Assembly (NCBI GenBank): GCA_028293645.1
Contig: JAQGOK010000019.1
Span: 1-37,748, forward strand
Length of the DNA stretch: 37,748 nucleotides
From: Chthoniobacter sp.
Lineage (GTDB): Bacteria > Verrucomicrobiota > Verrucomicrobiia > Chthoniobacterales > Chthoniobacteraceae
Reading direction: 5' to 3'
Below the pieces are notes generated by a model. That model saw only the letters and a program-made list of their open reading frames with translations, ran no database searches and was not told the origin of the DNA. Positions 1 through 7,881 of this stretch are shown piece by piece; positions within the stretch are counted from its first letter, which is position 1, and each line of letters opens with the position of its first letter. A program made the translations under genes and the position numbers.

Positions 1-99
1 CCCGCTGATCGGGCGCAACCCAGTGAAGGCGAGCGGGTTTTAGATCCGCTCGCGACTGCAGTCCAGAGCTCGGATTACGTCGGCTAAGCCGGGCGAACC

Positions 100-1209
100 T
101 TAGCCCACCGATCCGGCCTGCTGATCCGCCACCTCGCGGAGCTTGAGGCTGGCAATCGCTTTCCGCACTTCGTTCCGCAGTTCGGCGACCATCTCCCGCG
201 ACACTTCCATCTGCGCAGACTTGAGCTGCGCCCACTGGTTCGCCGTCGCCTGGAGACGCTCGTAAGCGCTCGTGATGTAAGCCCGCGCCGCCGCTGGCAG
301 ATCCGCAGACTCGAGCCGCGTCGCCATCTGCCGCTGGGCTTCGCCCAACTCCGCGAGCAGAATCTTCTCGGAAGGAACGGTGCGCAGCTTTTCCGCGAGC
401 CCGAGCTTCGAGAGCGTCCAGATGATCCACTTTGTCGGATCAAACTGCCACGGCTTCACGCCGTTCCGATAGTCGTGCTGAAAGTGGTGATGAAAGTTGT
501 GGTAGCCCTCGCCGAAGGTGAACACGGCCATGATCCAGGAATCACGCGCGCTGCAGGTGGAGGAATACGGGCGTTTGCCGATGTAGTGGCAGAGCGAGTT
601 GATGCAGAACGTGCAGTGCTGGAGGAAGACCACGCGCGCCACGCCGGCGATCAGGAACGCTCCCAGAGCAGAGACCCATCCTCCGTAGGCGAATCCGATC
701 GCAGCCGGGAGCACGAAAGCGATGCCCGCTGCAATGTATTGCACATACTCATGCTGCCACATTACGAGGCGGTCCTTCTTCAGGTCGGTGACGTTATCGA
801 AGGGCGGAGGCGGAGAGAGCTTGAAGAGCAGCCAGCCAATATGGGCATGGAAGAGACCCTTATTGATGTCGTATGGATCTTCATCTTCATCCACGTGCTT
901 GTGATGCGTGCGATGTTCGCAGGCCCAGAGCAGGATCGAATTCTCGAATGCCGCCGCGCCGAAGAGCGCAACGAAAAGGCGGACGGTCCAGTGAGCCTGG
1001 AAGGTAAGGTGCGAGAAAAGCCGGTGGTAACCAAGCGTGATGCTGAAGCCGCACGCAGCGAACATCACGAAGAACAAAGCGATCTGGAACCAGTCGATGC
1101 CGAATTTCCAAATGTACAGCGGGACCGCCGTGAGCGAGAGAAAGGCAGTGCCGATGAGGAAACTGCTGGTGACCCAGTTTACTCTTTCGAAGGGGATGTT
1201 TTTGAACAT
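100..1209 (-). CDS. Acyl-CoA/fatty-acid delta-9-type desaturase, membrane di-iron enzyme
   Basis: The 369-residue protein has the three histidine boxes of the stearoyl-CoA desaturase family: HRLFSH at residues 62-67, HRTHH at 99-103 and HNFHH at 237-241. It also has the family's NSLCH motif near 204-208. Hydrophobic segments at about 15-33, 41-60, 75-93 and 157-195 fit the usual four-helix membrane fold. Members insert a double bond into saturated acyl chains using O2, a di-iron centre and an external electron donor. No ferredoxin or reductase partner lies nearby. Residues from about 275 to 369 form a charged, apparently helical tail not needed for the desaturase core. The ATG at 1209 sits just before the first membrane segment; no Shine-Dalgarno is visible. 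Family assignment is secure; acyl substrate and regiospecificity are inferred. Confidence 0.93.
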   Translation of the reverse strand: MFKNIPFERVNWVTSSFLIGTAFLSLTAVPLYIWKFGIDWFQIALFFVMFAACGFSITLGYHRLFSHLTFQAHWTVRLFVALFGAAAFENSILLWACEHRTHHKHVDEDEDPYDINKGLFHAHIGWLLFKLSPPPPFDNVTDLKKDRLVMWQHEYVQYIAAGIAFVLPAAIGFAYGGWVSALGAFLIAGVARVVFLQHCTFCINSLCHYIGKRPYSSTCSARDSWIMAVFTFGEGYHNFHHHFQHDYRNGVKPWQFDPTKWIIWTLSKLGLAEKLRTVPSEKILLAELGEAQRQMATRLESADLPAAARAYITSAYERLQATANQWAQLKSAQMEVSREMVAELRNEVRKAIASLKLREVADQQAGSVG

Positions 1210-1327
1210 TGGAATCTAGATCGCGAGCGAGGCCGTGAGTGGCCGCGGACAGTAGGTGGGAAGCAAGCCGCGCGCAACGCCGAAAACAAAGGTTGTCGCC
1301 CCGCTTGCCATGTCGGTAGTTTTGCGA

Positions 1328-2548
1328 ATGTCATTTAAAGATTTCGGGCTGCTCGATGAGGTGGTGCAGGGCGTCGAGGCGATGGGTTACACGGACCCGA
1401 CTCCCATCCAGTTGCGCGCTTTTCCAATTATTCTCAGCGGTGGCGATATGATGGGCTCCGCGCAGACCGGGACCGGCAAAACCGCGGCCTTCGCCCTCCC
1501 CATCCTTACGAAGCTGAAAAGTCGCGGAGCGACCCGCTGCCTCGTTTTGGAACCGACGCGCGAACTCGCCGCACAGGTGGAGACGGCGTTCCGTGATTAC
1601 GCGCGTTTCATGGATGTGACGGTCGGCCTGGTGCATGGCGGCGTTGGCTTCGGCAAACAACGTGAGCTGCTCACCGAAGGCGTTGATGTGCTCGTTGCCA
1701 CACCGGGACGGCTTCTCGACTTCCTGGGGGACGGCACGGCCAGGCTCGGGGACATCGAGTTCCTGGTCTTGGACGAAGTCGATCGCATGCTCGACATGGG
1801 TTTCCTCCCGCAAGTGCGGCGGATCGTGGATTCCGTGCCGAAGAAGCGGCAGACGATGTTCTTCTCGGCGACGCTGCCACCGGAGCTGGAGACGATGACC
1901 AAGTGGCTGCTGAAGAACCCCGAAGCGGTGGAGATCGGCGCCCAGCGCATGCCGGCCGACACGGTGACCCATGCGCTCTATCCCGTGGCGAAGGACCAGA
2001 AATTCGACCTGCTGGTGGCAATGCTCGAGCGCACGAAGTTCGACAGCGCGATCATTTTCACCAGCACCAAGATCATGGCGGACAAGGTCGCGCATCGGCT
2101 CAAGGACCTGAAGCACTCGGTCGCCGTGCTGCATTCCAACCGGACCCAGCGTGAACGCGAAGACGCGCTCGCCGGGTTCAAGAGCGGCAAATACGAAGTG
2201 ATGGTCGCCACGGACATTGCGGCGCGGGGCCTCGACATCGCCGGCGTCAGTCACGTCATCAACTACGACGTGCCGCAGCATCCGGAGGACTACGTGCATC
2301 GGATCGGCCGCACCGGTCGGGCACTCAACGTCGGGGATGCCTTCACCATATTCACGGCGGAGGAGATGGATCACGTTCGCTCGATCGAGCGGTTCATCGG
2401 CACGAGCATCACGCGCCAAAAGCTCGAAGGCTTCGAATACCTCTACACCACGCTTTTCAACGAATCGTCGATTCCCGCAGGCGGCTTCGGCAAAGGGGTG
2501 CGCACGTTGAGTGGCTACTCGTTTGGCGCGCGGCGGAAACGCCGCTGA
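1328..2548 (+). CDS. DEAD-box ATP-dependent RNA helicase (RhlE-like)
   Basis: This 406-residue protein carries the helicase motifs in order: Q motif near the N-terminus (PTPIQ), motif I AQTGTGKT, PTRELA, TPGR, motif II, SAT (FSATLP), then in the second RecA domain ATDIAARGLD and HRIGRTGR. It is a typical minimal two-RecA-domain helicase of the RhlE/CsdA type with a short basic tail ending in RRKRR, probably for RNA binding. Such enzymes unwind structured RNA during ribosome assembly, cold adaptation or RNA decay. Motif II reads DEVD rather than DEAD. I chose the ATG at 1328 because MSFKDFG matches the normal family start. An ATG at 1310 adds six residues and a GTG at 1256 also stays open. It diverges from the desaturase gene. 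Confidence 0.95.
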   Translation: MSFKDFGLLDEVVQGVEAMGYTDPTPIQLRAFPIILSGGDMMGSAQTGTGKTAAFALPILTKLKSRGATRCLVLEPTRELAAQVETAFRDYARFMDVTVGLVHGGVGFGKQRELLTEGVDVLVATPGRLLDFLGDGTARLGDIEFLVLDEVDRMLDMGFLPQVRRIVDSVPKKRQTMFFSATLPPELETMTKWLLKNPEAVEIGAQRMPADTVTHALYPVAKDQKFDLLVAMLERTKFDSAIIFTSTKIMADKVAHRLKDLKHSVAVLHSNRTQREREDALAGFKSGKYEVMVATDIAARGLDIAGVSHVINYDVPQHPEDYVHRIGRTGRALNVGDAFTIFTAEEMDHVRSIERFIGTSITRQKLEGFEYLYTTLFNESSIPAGGFGKGVRTLSGYSFGARRKRR

Positions 2549-2559
2549 CGGAAAGCAGG

Positions 2560-3153
2560 CTACCGCTGCGGACCGGGATCGATCTGATCCGCCGGCGTGC
2601 TGCGTTCCACGAGCCGTCGTTCGATCTCTTTCAAGATCTCTTCCGTCCGCTCCCGCTCGAATTTGTAGTCATCGAGCACGAACTGCCCCTTCCGGCCGGC
2701 GAGTTCGTAGCGAACCGTCGCCAAGCCCTTTGCCTCCCATTTTTTTAGGCCAAGCCCGGTGATCGCGGCGAACGGCACGCGCGTTCCAGCAGGCGTCACG
2801 ACCGCCTCGTCATCCACGGTGATGCGCCGGTTCTTTTGGGTGAGCCAATAGGCCAGCGTCAGCGTTCCCAAAAGGCTGGCGATCGCACCGAAGACGAACT
2901 GCCCCATGATTGCGTCGCGATCGTAGTATTTGTGCGGCGGGACCTCCTTCCAGCCCCGGCTACGCGCATAGCCGGGCCATTCGTCCATGCGCTTCTCCCC
3001 CTTATACCGATCGTGCATCAGCCACCGCTCATTCGAGCGGGGCCAGACCCAATAACCGTCGATAAAGAACCACGCGCCGACCGCCGAAAGAAAGAGCGCC
3101 AGGAAAAGCTTCTGATTCTTCCATCTAGGGGTGACACGAGCTTCGACAGACAT
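2560..3153 (-). CDS. Hypothetical two-helix membrane protein
   Basis: This 197-residue protein is not one I recognise by function. It has a membrane helix at about residues 15-33, a charged Trp/Tyr-rich loop of about 48 residues, a second helix at about 82-104, then a soluble C-terminal region of about 90 residues. That region reads like a small beta-rich PH-like module (alternating strands, then a charged helix with several Glu/Arg). The frame stays open to 3258, but the upstream gene ends at 3203, so the ATG at 3153 is the natural start. It lies 50 bases downstream of queG on the same strand and may be co-transcribed. The two-helix topology is seen directly; the PH-like reading is inferred from pattern only. 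Confidence 0.75.
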   Translation of the reverse strand: MSVEARVTPRWKNQKLFLALFLSAVGAWFFIDGYWVWPRSNERWLMHDRYKGEKRMDEWPGYARSRGWKEVPPHKYYDRDAIMGQFVFGAIASLLGTLTLAYWLTQKNRRITVDDEAVVTPAGTRVPFAAITGLGLKKWEAKGLATVRYELAGRKGQFVLDDYKFERERTEEILKEIERRLVERSTPADQIDPGPQR

Positions 3154-3202
3154 GGCCGGCGAGTCTCGAAGGCTCGTCCGAACGTGGCCAGTCCAAAGTG
3201 CG

Positions 3203-4300
3203 CTACGCCGCAGCGCGCAGGCGAATGCGTTCGATCGCCCAAGTTGCATGCTCCGCAATCAGCGGCTCGGGATCGATTGCCGCGCGTTCCAGCGCCGGCA
3301 GGTCTTCCGGCGTGCCGACGTTTCCCAACGCGACACAAACGTTCCGGAGCAAGCCGCGACGCTTGATTCGTTTGATCGGTGATTTGCGAAAAAGCGTCCG
3401 GAATTCTTCGTCCGTCAGCGCGAGATAATCGCGCAGCGTCATCCCGTGGACGAACGGACGTGCGGCGAACGATGCCTGGTGCGAAGCCTCCGCGAAGCGA
3501 TTCCACGGGCACGCGGTCAGGCAATCGTCGCAGCCGTAAATGCGGTCGCCGAGCAGCGGCCGGAACTCCAGCGGGATGCTCCCTTTCAGCTCAATGGTGA
3601 GATACGAAATGCATCGCCGCGCATCGAGTTGTCGCGGCGCCGTGATCGCGCCGGTCGGACAAGCAACCATGCAGCGCGTACAGCTTCCGCAATGATCGCG
3701 CATCGGCGCGTCCGCTTCGAAGCCGAGCGTGGTCAGAATCTCGGCGAGGAAGAACCACGTGCCGAGCTTCGGGTGGACGAGCATCGTGCTCTTGCCGTGC
3801 CAGCCGGCGCCCGCGACGGCGGCGAAGTCGCGCTCCAGCATCGGCCCGGTATCGACGTAACAACGTTGCCGTCCGCCGCGCGCCTGCAGCCATTCGTCGA
3901 GAGCCTTCAGCTTGTGCTCGATCACCTCGTGATAGTCGTCGCCCCACGCGTATCGGGCGATGCGGCCCGAGGATTTCAGATCGCGGATTTCAGATTTCAG
4001 ATTGGGGTCCGATTCCGCCGGGGTGCCGCTGGTCGATCTGCGATCTGAAATCTGCGATCTGAGATTCCCCTCCCCTGGCCAATAATTCATTCCGAGCACA
4101 ATGACTGACTCCGCACCGGGGAGGACCTGCTGCGGGTCGGTGCGACGATCTTGATTCCGTTCGAGCCAGGTCATCTCGCCGGCCCGACCATCGGCCAGCC
4201 AGGAGCGGAATGCGTCCGCGTGCGGCGGGGTCGCGCAGGCGGCCACGCGGCAAAGGTCGAAGCCGATCGACTCAGCGAGCGCGATGAGCTCCGTTTTCAC
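3203..4300 (-). CDS. queG: Epoxyqueuosine reductase QueG, with an in-frame palindromic insert
   Basis: QueG reduces epoxyqueuosine to queuosine in tRNAs with a GUN anticodon, using cobalamin and two 4Fe-4S clusters. The 365-residue protein shows both ferredoxin-like clusters (CGSCTRCMVACP and CDDCLTACP), the conserved RYAWGDDYH segment, and a C-terminal HEAT-like stretch (LRNVCVALGN onward). The start is a GTG at 4300, overlapping the shikimate kinase stop as GTGA, so translation is probably coupled; an upstream ATG at 4393 lies inside that gene. Residues about 79-111, between the MNYWPGEG and GRIARYAWG blocks, are encoded by a near-palindromic DNA element (3972-4066). They contain two similar octads, LRSQISDR and LKSEIRDL. 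In family members I know, these two blocks are separated by only a few residues, so the element looks like an insertion that kept the frame. The catalytic blocks are intact, so the enzyme is probably active. Confidence 0.95.
   Translation of the reverse strand: MKTELIALAESIGFDLCRVAACATPPHADAFRSWLADGRAGEMTWLERNQDRRTDPQQVLPGAESVIVLGMNYWPGEGNLRSQISDRRSTSGTPAESDPNLKSEIRDLKSSGRIARYAWGDDYHEVIEHKLKALDEWLQARGGRQRCYVDTGPMLERDFAAVAGAGWHGKSTMLVHPKLGTWFFLAEILTTLGFEADAPMRDHCGSCTRCMVACPTGAITAPRQLDARRCISYLTIELKGSIPLEFRPLLGDRIYGCDDCLTACPWNRFAEASHQASFAARPFVHGMTLRDYLALTDEEFRTLFRKSPIKRIKRRGLLRNVCVALGNVGTPEDLPALERAAIDPEPLIAEHATWAIERIRLRAAA
3972..4066. repeat. Imperfect palindromic element inside queG
   Basis: Two 31-base arms (3972-4002 and 4036-4066) are inverted copies matching at 26 of 31 positions, with a 33-base spacer. 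Each arm is itself built from short units of the type gatttcag / gatcgcag. The element lies wholly within the queG reading frame and contributes about 32 codons without a stop. It resembles intergenic repeat elements rather than coding sequence. Confidence 0.85.
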
Positions 4301-4839
4301 CGCGCAGATTCGCACGAGAAGAAGCGCCGCGCCTCCGCGATCAACGCCTCCGCTGCCTCCCGGTGCGAAAGGTCGCTCGTATCCAGCATCCATTGCGCCG
4401 CCGCTTCATAGAGTGGAGCGCGCGCCGCGAGCATCTCAGAGATCGTCGCGCGCGGATTTGCGGTTTGAAGAAGCGGACGTTTCGAGTTCCGCGAAACGCG
4501 CTCGAAGATCACGTCCTCCGTTGCCGTGAGCAGAACGACAAACCCGAGCCGGCGCAGCAAAGCGTGATTCCGCTCACGCACCACGATGCCGCCGCCCGTC
4601 GCGATCACGCAGTGTGCTTCACCCGCGAGCGACTCCAGCGCAGCGGTCTCGAGATCGCGAAAGTGCGCCTCGCCGTGCGTCGCGAAGATATCCACGATTT
4701 CCTGGCCAGCACGTCGCACGACCAGCGCGTCCGTGTCCACAAATCGGTAGCCCAGCCGCCCCGCGATCAGGCGGCCGATCGACGATTTCCCGCTGCCCAT
4801 GAAACCGATGAGCACAAAGTTGGGGAGCGGAGGATTCAC
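4297..4839 (-). CDS. aroK: Shikimate kinase
   Basis: This enzyme phosphorylates shikimate at the 3-hydroxyl, the fifth step of the chorismate pathway. Using the GTG at 4839 the protein has 180 residues, the usual family length. It has the P-loop GFMGSGKSS at about residues 12-20, the substrate-binding DTD motif (FVDTDALV), the FRDLE segment, the GGG loop (IATGGGIV) and the lid arginine region (RNSKRPLL). Upstream in-frame starts exist (ATG at 4920, another at 4974) but would add a Cys/Arg-rich leader with no family counterpart. The gene diverges from purE across about 146 bases and overlaps queG by four bases. The chorismate synthase gene aroC lies about 28 kb away in the same window. Confidence 0.92.
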   Translation of the reverse strand: MNPPLPNFVLIGFMGSGKSSIGRLIAGRLGYRFVDTDALVVRRAGQEIVDIFATHGEAHFRDLETAALESLAGEAHCVIATGGGIVVRERNHALLRRLGFVVLLTATEDVIFERVSRNSKRPLLQTANPRATISEMLAARAPLYEAAAQWMLDTSDLSHREAAEALIAEARRFFSCESAR

Positions 4840-4985
4840 GGCGGGCGTGGATTTGAGAACGGCCAAACGGCCCGCGCATTCCGCCAGCGCAAGCCATTGC
4901 CGACAATCCGATTCGTGCATCCTTGCCCGCCGCAGGCCGGAATCGGTTTGCGTTCCCCTTCCCCGCCCCACCAAATACGCGCCTC

Positions 4986-5480
4986 ATGCCCGCCGCCCAG
5001 AATCCGCTCGTCGCTGTCATCATGGGCAGCAAATCCGATTGGGAGACGATGCGACACGCGGTGGAGCTGCTGGAGCGCTTCGGCATTCCGCACGAGCGGC
5101 GGGTGGTCTCGGCGCATCGCACGCCAGAGCTGATGGCCCAGTTCGCGCAGGAAGCCGCGGGGCGCGGTTTGAAAGTAATCATCGCCGGTGCCGGCGGCGC
5201 GGCGCATCTGCCCGGCATGGTTGCGGCACACACGATTTTGCCGGTACTCGGTGTGCCGGTGGAAAGCCGGGTGCTCCGCGGGGTCGATTCGCTTCTTTCC
5301 ATCGTGCAAATGCCGGCGGGCATTCCCGTCGCGACGCTCGCCATCGGTGCGGCGGGCGCAAAGAATGCGGCCCTGCTCGCCATCAGCATCCTCGCGCTGC
5401 AACACGAAGACTTCCGGCTCGCGCTGCTCGAGTATCGGAAGACGCAGACTGCGGAAGTCCTCGCCGCGGAGCTTTCGTGA
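4986..5480 (+). CDS. purE: N5-carboxyaminoimidazole ribonucleotide mutase (PurE class I)
   Basis: PurE moves the carboxyl group of N5-CAIR to C4 to give CAIR in purine synthesis. The 164-residue protein has the signature GSKSDWETM at about residues 14-22, SAHRTPE with catalytic His44, the [11 protein letters not shown] loop at about 68-78, and [10 protein letters not shown] near 112-121. Class I identity, meaning the mutase rather than the direct carboxylase, is supported by the adjacent purK, which makes its substrate. The ATG at 4986 starts the usual short N-terminus; an in-frame start at 4923 would only add a leader. The stop overlaps the purK GTG, so the two are probably translationally coupled. 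Confidence 0.97.
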   Translation: MPAAQNPLVAVIMGSKSDWETMRHAVELLERFGIPHERRVVSAHRTPELMAQFAQEAAGRGLKVIIAGAGGAAHLPGMVAAHTILPVLGVPVESRVLRGVDSLLSIVQMPAGIPVATLAIGAAGAKNAALLAISILALQHEDFRLALLEYRKTQTAEVLAAELS

Positions 5481-6628
5481 GCGCCGATTCGCAGCGCGTC
5501 TTTCCGCCGGGCGCAACCATCGGCGTGATGGGCGGAGGCCAGCTCGGCCGGATGTTCGCGATTGCCGCGCGTCGGATGGGCTACCGTGTGCATACCTTTT
5601 CGCCGGACGAAGACACGCCGACCGGCCAGCTTGCCGATCGCGAGGTCGCTGCAAGCTACGAGGATGAAGCGGCGGTTCGCGAGTTCGCGCGAGGCGTGGA
5701 TGTGCTGACCTTCGAGTTCGAAAACATCCCGGTACAATGCATCGCATGGGCGGCCGATCATTGCGTCACCCGACCTGCGGGCCGCGTGCTGCACATCTGC
5801 CAGCATCGCCTGCGCGAGAAGGAGTTCCTCGACCAGGCAGGCCTGCCGCTCGCGCCATTCATCCACGTCTCGACCGCCGGCGAACTGGCGGCGGCCGTTC
5901 CGGAGATCGGCCTGCCTGCGGTCCTCAAGACAGCCTCCTTCGGCTACGACGGCAAAGGCCAGCGCAAGCTGCAGCCAGGCGATAATCTCGTCGCGGCGTG
6001 GGCACCATTCGCTGGCAAAGGCGCGGTGCTCGAAGGCTTCGTGCCGTTCGAGTGCGAGCTCTCGGTCCTCGTCGCGCGCGGGATCGATGGCGCGCTGCGC
6101 ACCTTTCCAATCACCCGCAACGCCCACGCCAATCACATCCTGGACGTGACCGTCGCGCCGTTCGGTGACGAGCAAATCGAAGCCGCCGCACGCGAGCTCG
6201 CCTGCGCAGTCGCCGAAGCGCTCGACCTGGTCGGCTTGCTGGCAGTGGAGATGTTTCTACGCCCAGACGGCTCGCTGCTCATCAATGAGCTGGCGCCGCG
6301 CCCCCACAACAGCGGCCACTGGAGTTTCGATGCCGCGGTTACGAGCCAGTTTGAGCAACAACTGCGCGCGGTCTGCGGGCTGCCGCTCGGCGCCACCGAC
6401 CTCCTGCGGCCCGCCGCCATGGCGAATCTGCTGGGCGATCTTTGGACGAATGGCGAACCGAACTGGGCAGCCGCTGCGGCGTTCCCCGAGGTGAAGATTC
6501 ACCTCTACGGAAAAGCCGAGCCGCGCCCCGGCCGCAAAATGGGCCACCTCGTGGCATTCGGCGATACGCCGGACGAAGCCGAAACCCGCGTCCGCGCCGC
6601 ACGCGCCGCACTCACCGGCCTTGCGTAA
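5477..6628 (+). CDS. purK: N5-carboxyaminoimidazole ribonucleotide synthase (ATP-grasp)
   Basis: PurK carboxylates AIR with bicarbonate and ATP to give N5-CAIR for PurE. The 383-residue protein begins its fold with [11 protein letters not shown] (nucleotide-fold glycine loop). It continues with TFEFENIP, the ATP-grasp lysine segment [12 protein letters not shown], the Mg-binding VEMF and [14 protein letters not shown] segments, and a C-terminal subdomain ([16 protein letters not shown]). The frame stays open far upstream, but the GTG at 5477 overlaps the purE stop as GTGA and places the first strand at the expected distance. Length and motifs are normal. It ends before an intergenic hairpin-rich repeat that separates it from the next gene. 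Confidence 0.97.
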   Translation: MSADSQRVFPPGATIGVMGGGQLGRMFAIAARRMGYRVHTFSPDEDTPTGQLADREVAASYEDEAAVREFARGVDVLTFEFENIPVQCIAWAADHCVTRPAGRVLHICQHRLREKEFLDQAGLPLAPFIHVSTAGELAAAVPEIGLPAVLKTASFGYDGKGQRKLQPGDNLVAAWAPFAGKGAVLEGFVPFECELSVLVARGIDGALRTFPITRNAHANHILDVTVAPFGDEQIEAAARELACAVAEALDLVGLLAVEMFLRPDGSLLINELAPRPHNSGHWSFDAAVTSQFEQQLRAVCGLPLGATDLLRPAAMANLLGDLWTNGEPNWAAAAAFPEVKIHLYGKAEPRPGRKMGHLVAFGDTPDEAETRVRAARAALTGLA

Positions 6629-6663
6629 GCTTTCAAAGCACGCGGTCCGGAATGCCGGGGAGC

Positions 6664-6802
6664 ACACGCGTCCCGCGTGTTGGTCGCGGCGTCCCGCCGC
6701 GACGCACTTCCAGCGGCGTTTCACCGGGGGTTGTGCGCCCGCACGACTCTGCGCCTCGTGGGAAATCCGCGAAGGCGGGACGCCTGCACTCGGGACGAGT
6801 GC
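6664..6802. repeat. Mosaic hairpin (REP-like) intergenic element
   Basis: Four short hairpins occupy the gap between purK and sua5. They are 6664-6680 (7-bp stem), 6683-6703 (9-bp stem), 6773-6785 (5-bp stem) and 6786-6802 (7-bp stem). All have three-base loops: TCC in the first two and GGA in the last two. Each core therefore reads CGTCCCG on the left half and CGGGACG on the right half, making the whole element a larger inverted repeat centred near 6733. It ends about 50 bases before sua5. No long T tract follows, so it does not look like a simple intrinsic terminator. Confidence 0.8.
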
Positions 6803-6852
6803 ACTCCACCGAACGCACCTCGCGCCGTCCGTGAATCGTCAAAGCAGCCACT

Positions 6853-7881
6853 TTGGAAACGCGCCTTCTTCCCACCGATCGAGCTGAGTCGCTAGGCACC
6901 GCGGTGTCCGAAGCGGTGCGGACGCTTCGCGGCGGCGAACCGGTCGCGCTGCCCACCGAAACCGTTTACGGCCTCGCCGCAGACGCGCTCCGCCCGGACG
7001 CAGTGCTCAAGATCTTTGAGGCGAAAGAACGGCCGCATTTCGATCCGCTGATCGTCCACTTGCCCGATCGCGAATGGCTCGAACGCGTCGCGACAGTCCC
7101 GGATGAAAGTCGCGCGCTGGTCGAAACGTTGATCGGCCGGTTCTGGCCGGGACCGCTCACGCTGGTCCTGCCACGCCGGAGCATCGTGCCGGACCTGGTC
7201 ACCTCCGGGCTGGAAACTGTCGCGGTGCGGATGAGCGCGCATCCGGTGTTTCGCGCGGTCATCGAGCAGTTCGCTTCACCCCTCGCGGCCCCGAGCGCGA
7301 ACCGTTTCGGACGCATCAGCCCGACGACCGCCGCACACGTGCGCACGGAGCTGGACGGCCGTATTCCGCTCATCCTGGACGGCGGTCCGACGGAGCATGG
7401 TCTGGAATCCACGATCGTGCAGGTGGACGGTCCGGTGTTGCGGATTCTCCGAGCGGGACCGGTAACCGCGGAAATGCTCACGGGGTGCGATCCCCTCGTT
7501 CGGCGAGCGCTGGAGCAGAGCGGAAGCCCGCTGGCGACTTCCGATCGACCGCAAGCGCCGGGGCAACTCAAGAGCCATTACGCGCCGCGAACGCCCATGC
7601 GCTTGCTCGAAGATGAAGTCGGCGAAACGCTGCCGGTGTCAGGGCGCGTCGGCCTGCTCGGCTGGGCGCCGAGCTGCGGAGAACGCTCGGAGGTTACGCA
7701 GGTGGAATGGCTCAGCGAGACCGGTGATTTACGCGAGGCGGCGGCGACGCTTTTTGCCAAGCTCCGCCGGCTGGATGAAGCGGGTCTGGATCTCATTGTC
7801 GCTGAGCCCGTCCCGGAACACGGACTCGGCATTGCCATCATGGATCGTCTTCGCAAGGCTGCCGCCGAGCATGTCCACTGA
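6853..7881 (+). CDS. L-threonylcarbamoyladenylate synthase, two-domain Sua5 type
   Basis: This enzyme makes threonylcarbamoyl-AMP from threonine, bicarbonate and ATP, the first step of t6A37 formation on ANN-decoding tRNAs. The 342-residue protein has a YrdC domain over roughly residues 15-200, with PTETVYGLAADA, the KERP segment, PSANRFGRISPT and the GLESTIV region. A linker with APGQLKSHYAPRTP leads into a C-terminal Sua5 domain. This is the longer Sua5 architecture rather than the TsaC short form. The predicted start is a TTG at 6853; I see no in-frame ATG before the YrdC domain and no strong ribosome-binding site. Its 3' end overlaps the murJ start by 11 bases. The other t6A genes (tsaB, tsaD, tsaE) are not in the window. 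Confidence 0.93.
   Translation: METRLLPTDRAESLGTAVSEAVRTLRGGEPVALPTETVYGLAADALRPDAVLKIFEAKERPHFDPLIVHLPDREWLERVATVPDESRALVETLIGRFWPGPLTLVLPRRSIVPDLVTSGLETVAVRMSAHPVFRAVIEQFASPLAAPSANRFGRISPTTAAHVRTELDGRIPLILDGGPTEHGLESTIVQVDGPVLRILRAGPVTAEMLTGCDPLVRRALEQSGSPLATSDRPQAPGQLKSHYAPRTPMRLLEDEVGETLPVSGRVGLLGWAPSCGERSEVTQVEWLSETGDLREAAATLFAKLRRLDEAGLDLIVAEPVPEHGLGIAIMDRLRKAAAEHVH

Noticed and set aside
1-99. Possible terminator-like pairing (cccgct with agcggg, then tttt) at the left edge
   Set aside because: The loop is long, the stem is only six bases, and the gene it would serve lies outside the window.
1263-1308. Weak stem (gcaagc/gcttgc with inner gcaac/gttgt) upstream of the helicase
   Set aside because: Stems are interrupted and short, and I cannot separate this from chance pairing in GC-rich spacer sequence.
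475-1338. Open frame of 287 codons on the plus strand over the desaturase gene
   Set aside because: It is Arg/Glu-rich with no family features and runs antisense to a desaturase with complete histidine boxes. It is a shadow caused by high GC.
4619-6175. Open frame of 518 codons on the minus strand over purE and purK
   Set aside because: It is antisense to two genes with full catalytic motifs, and its sequence is low-complexity with no recognisable domain.
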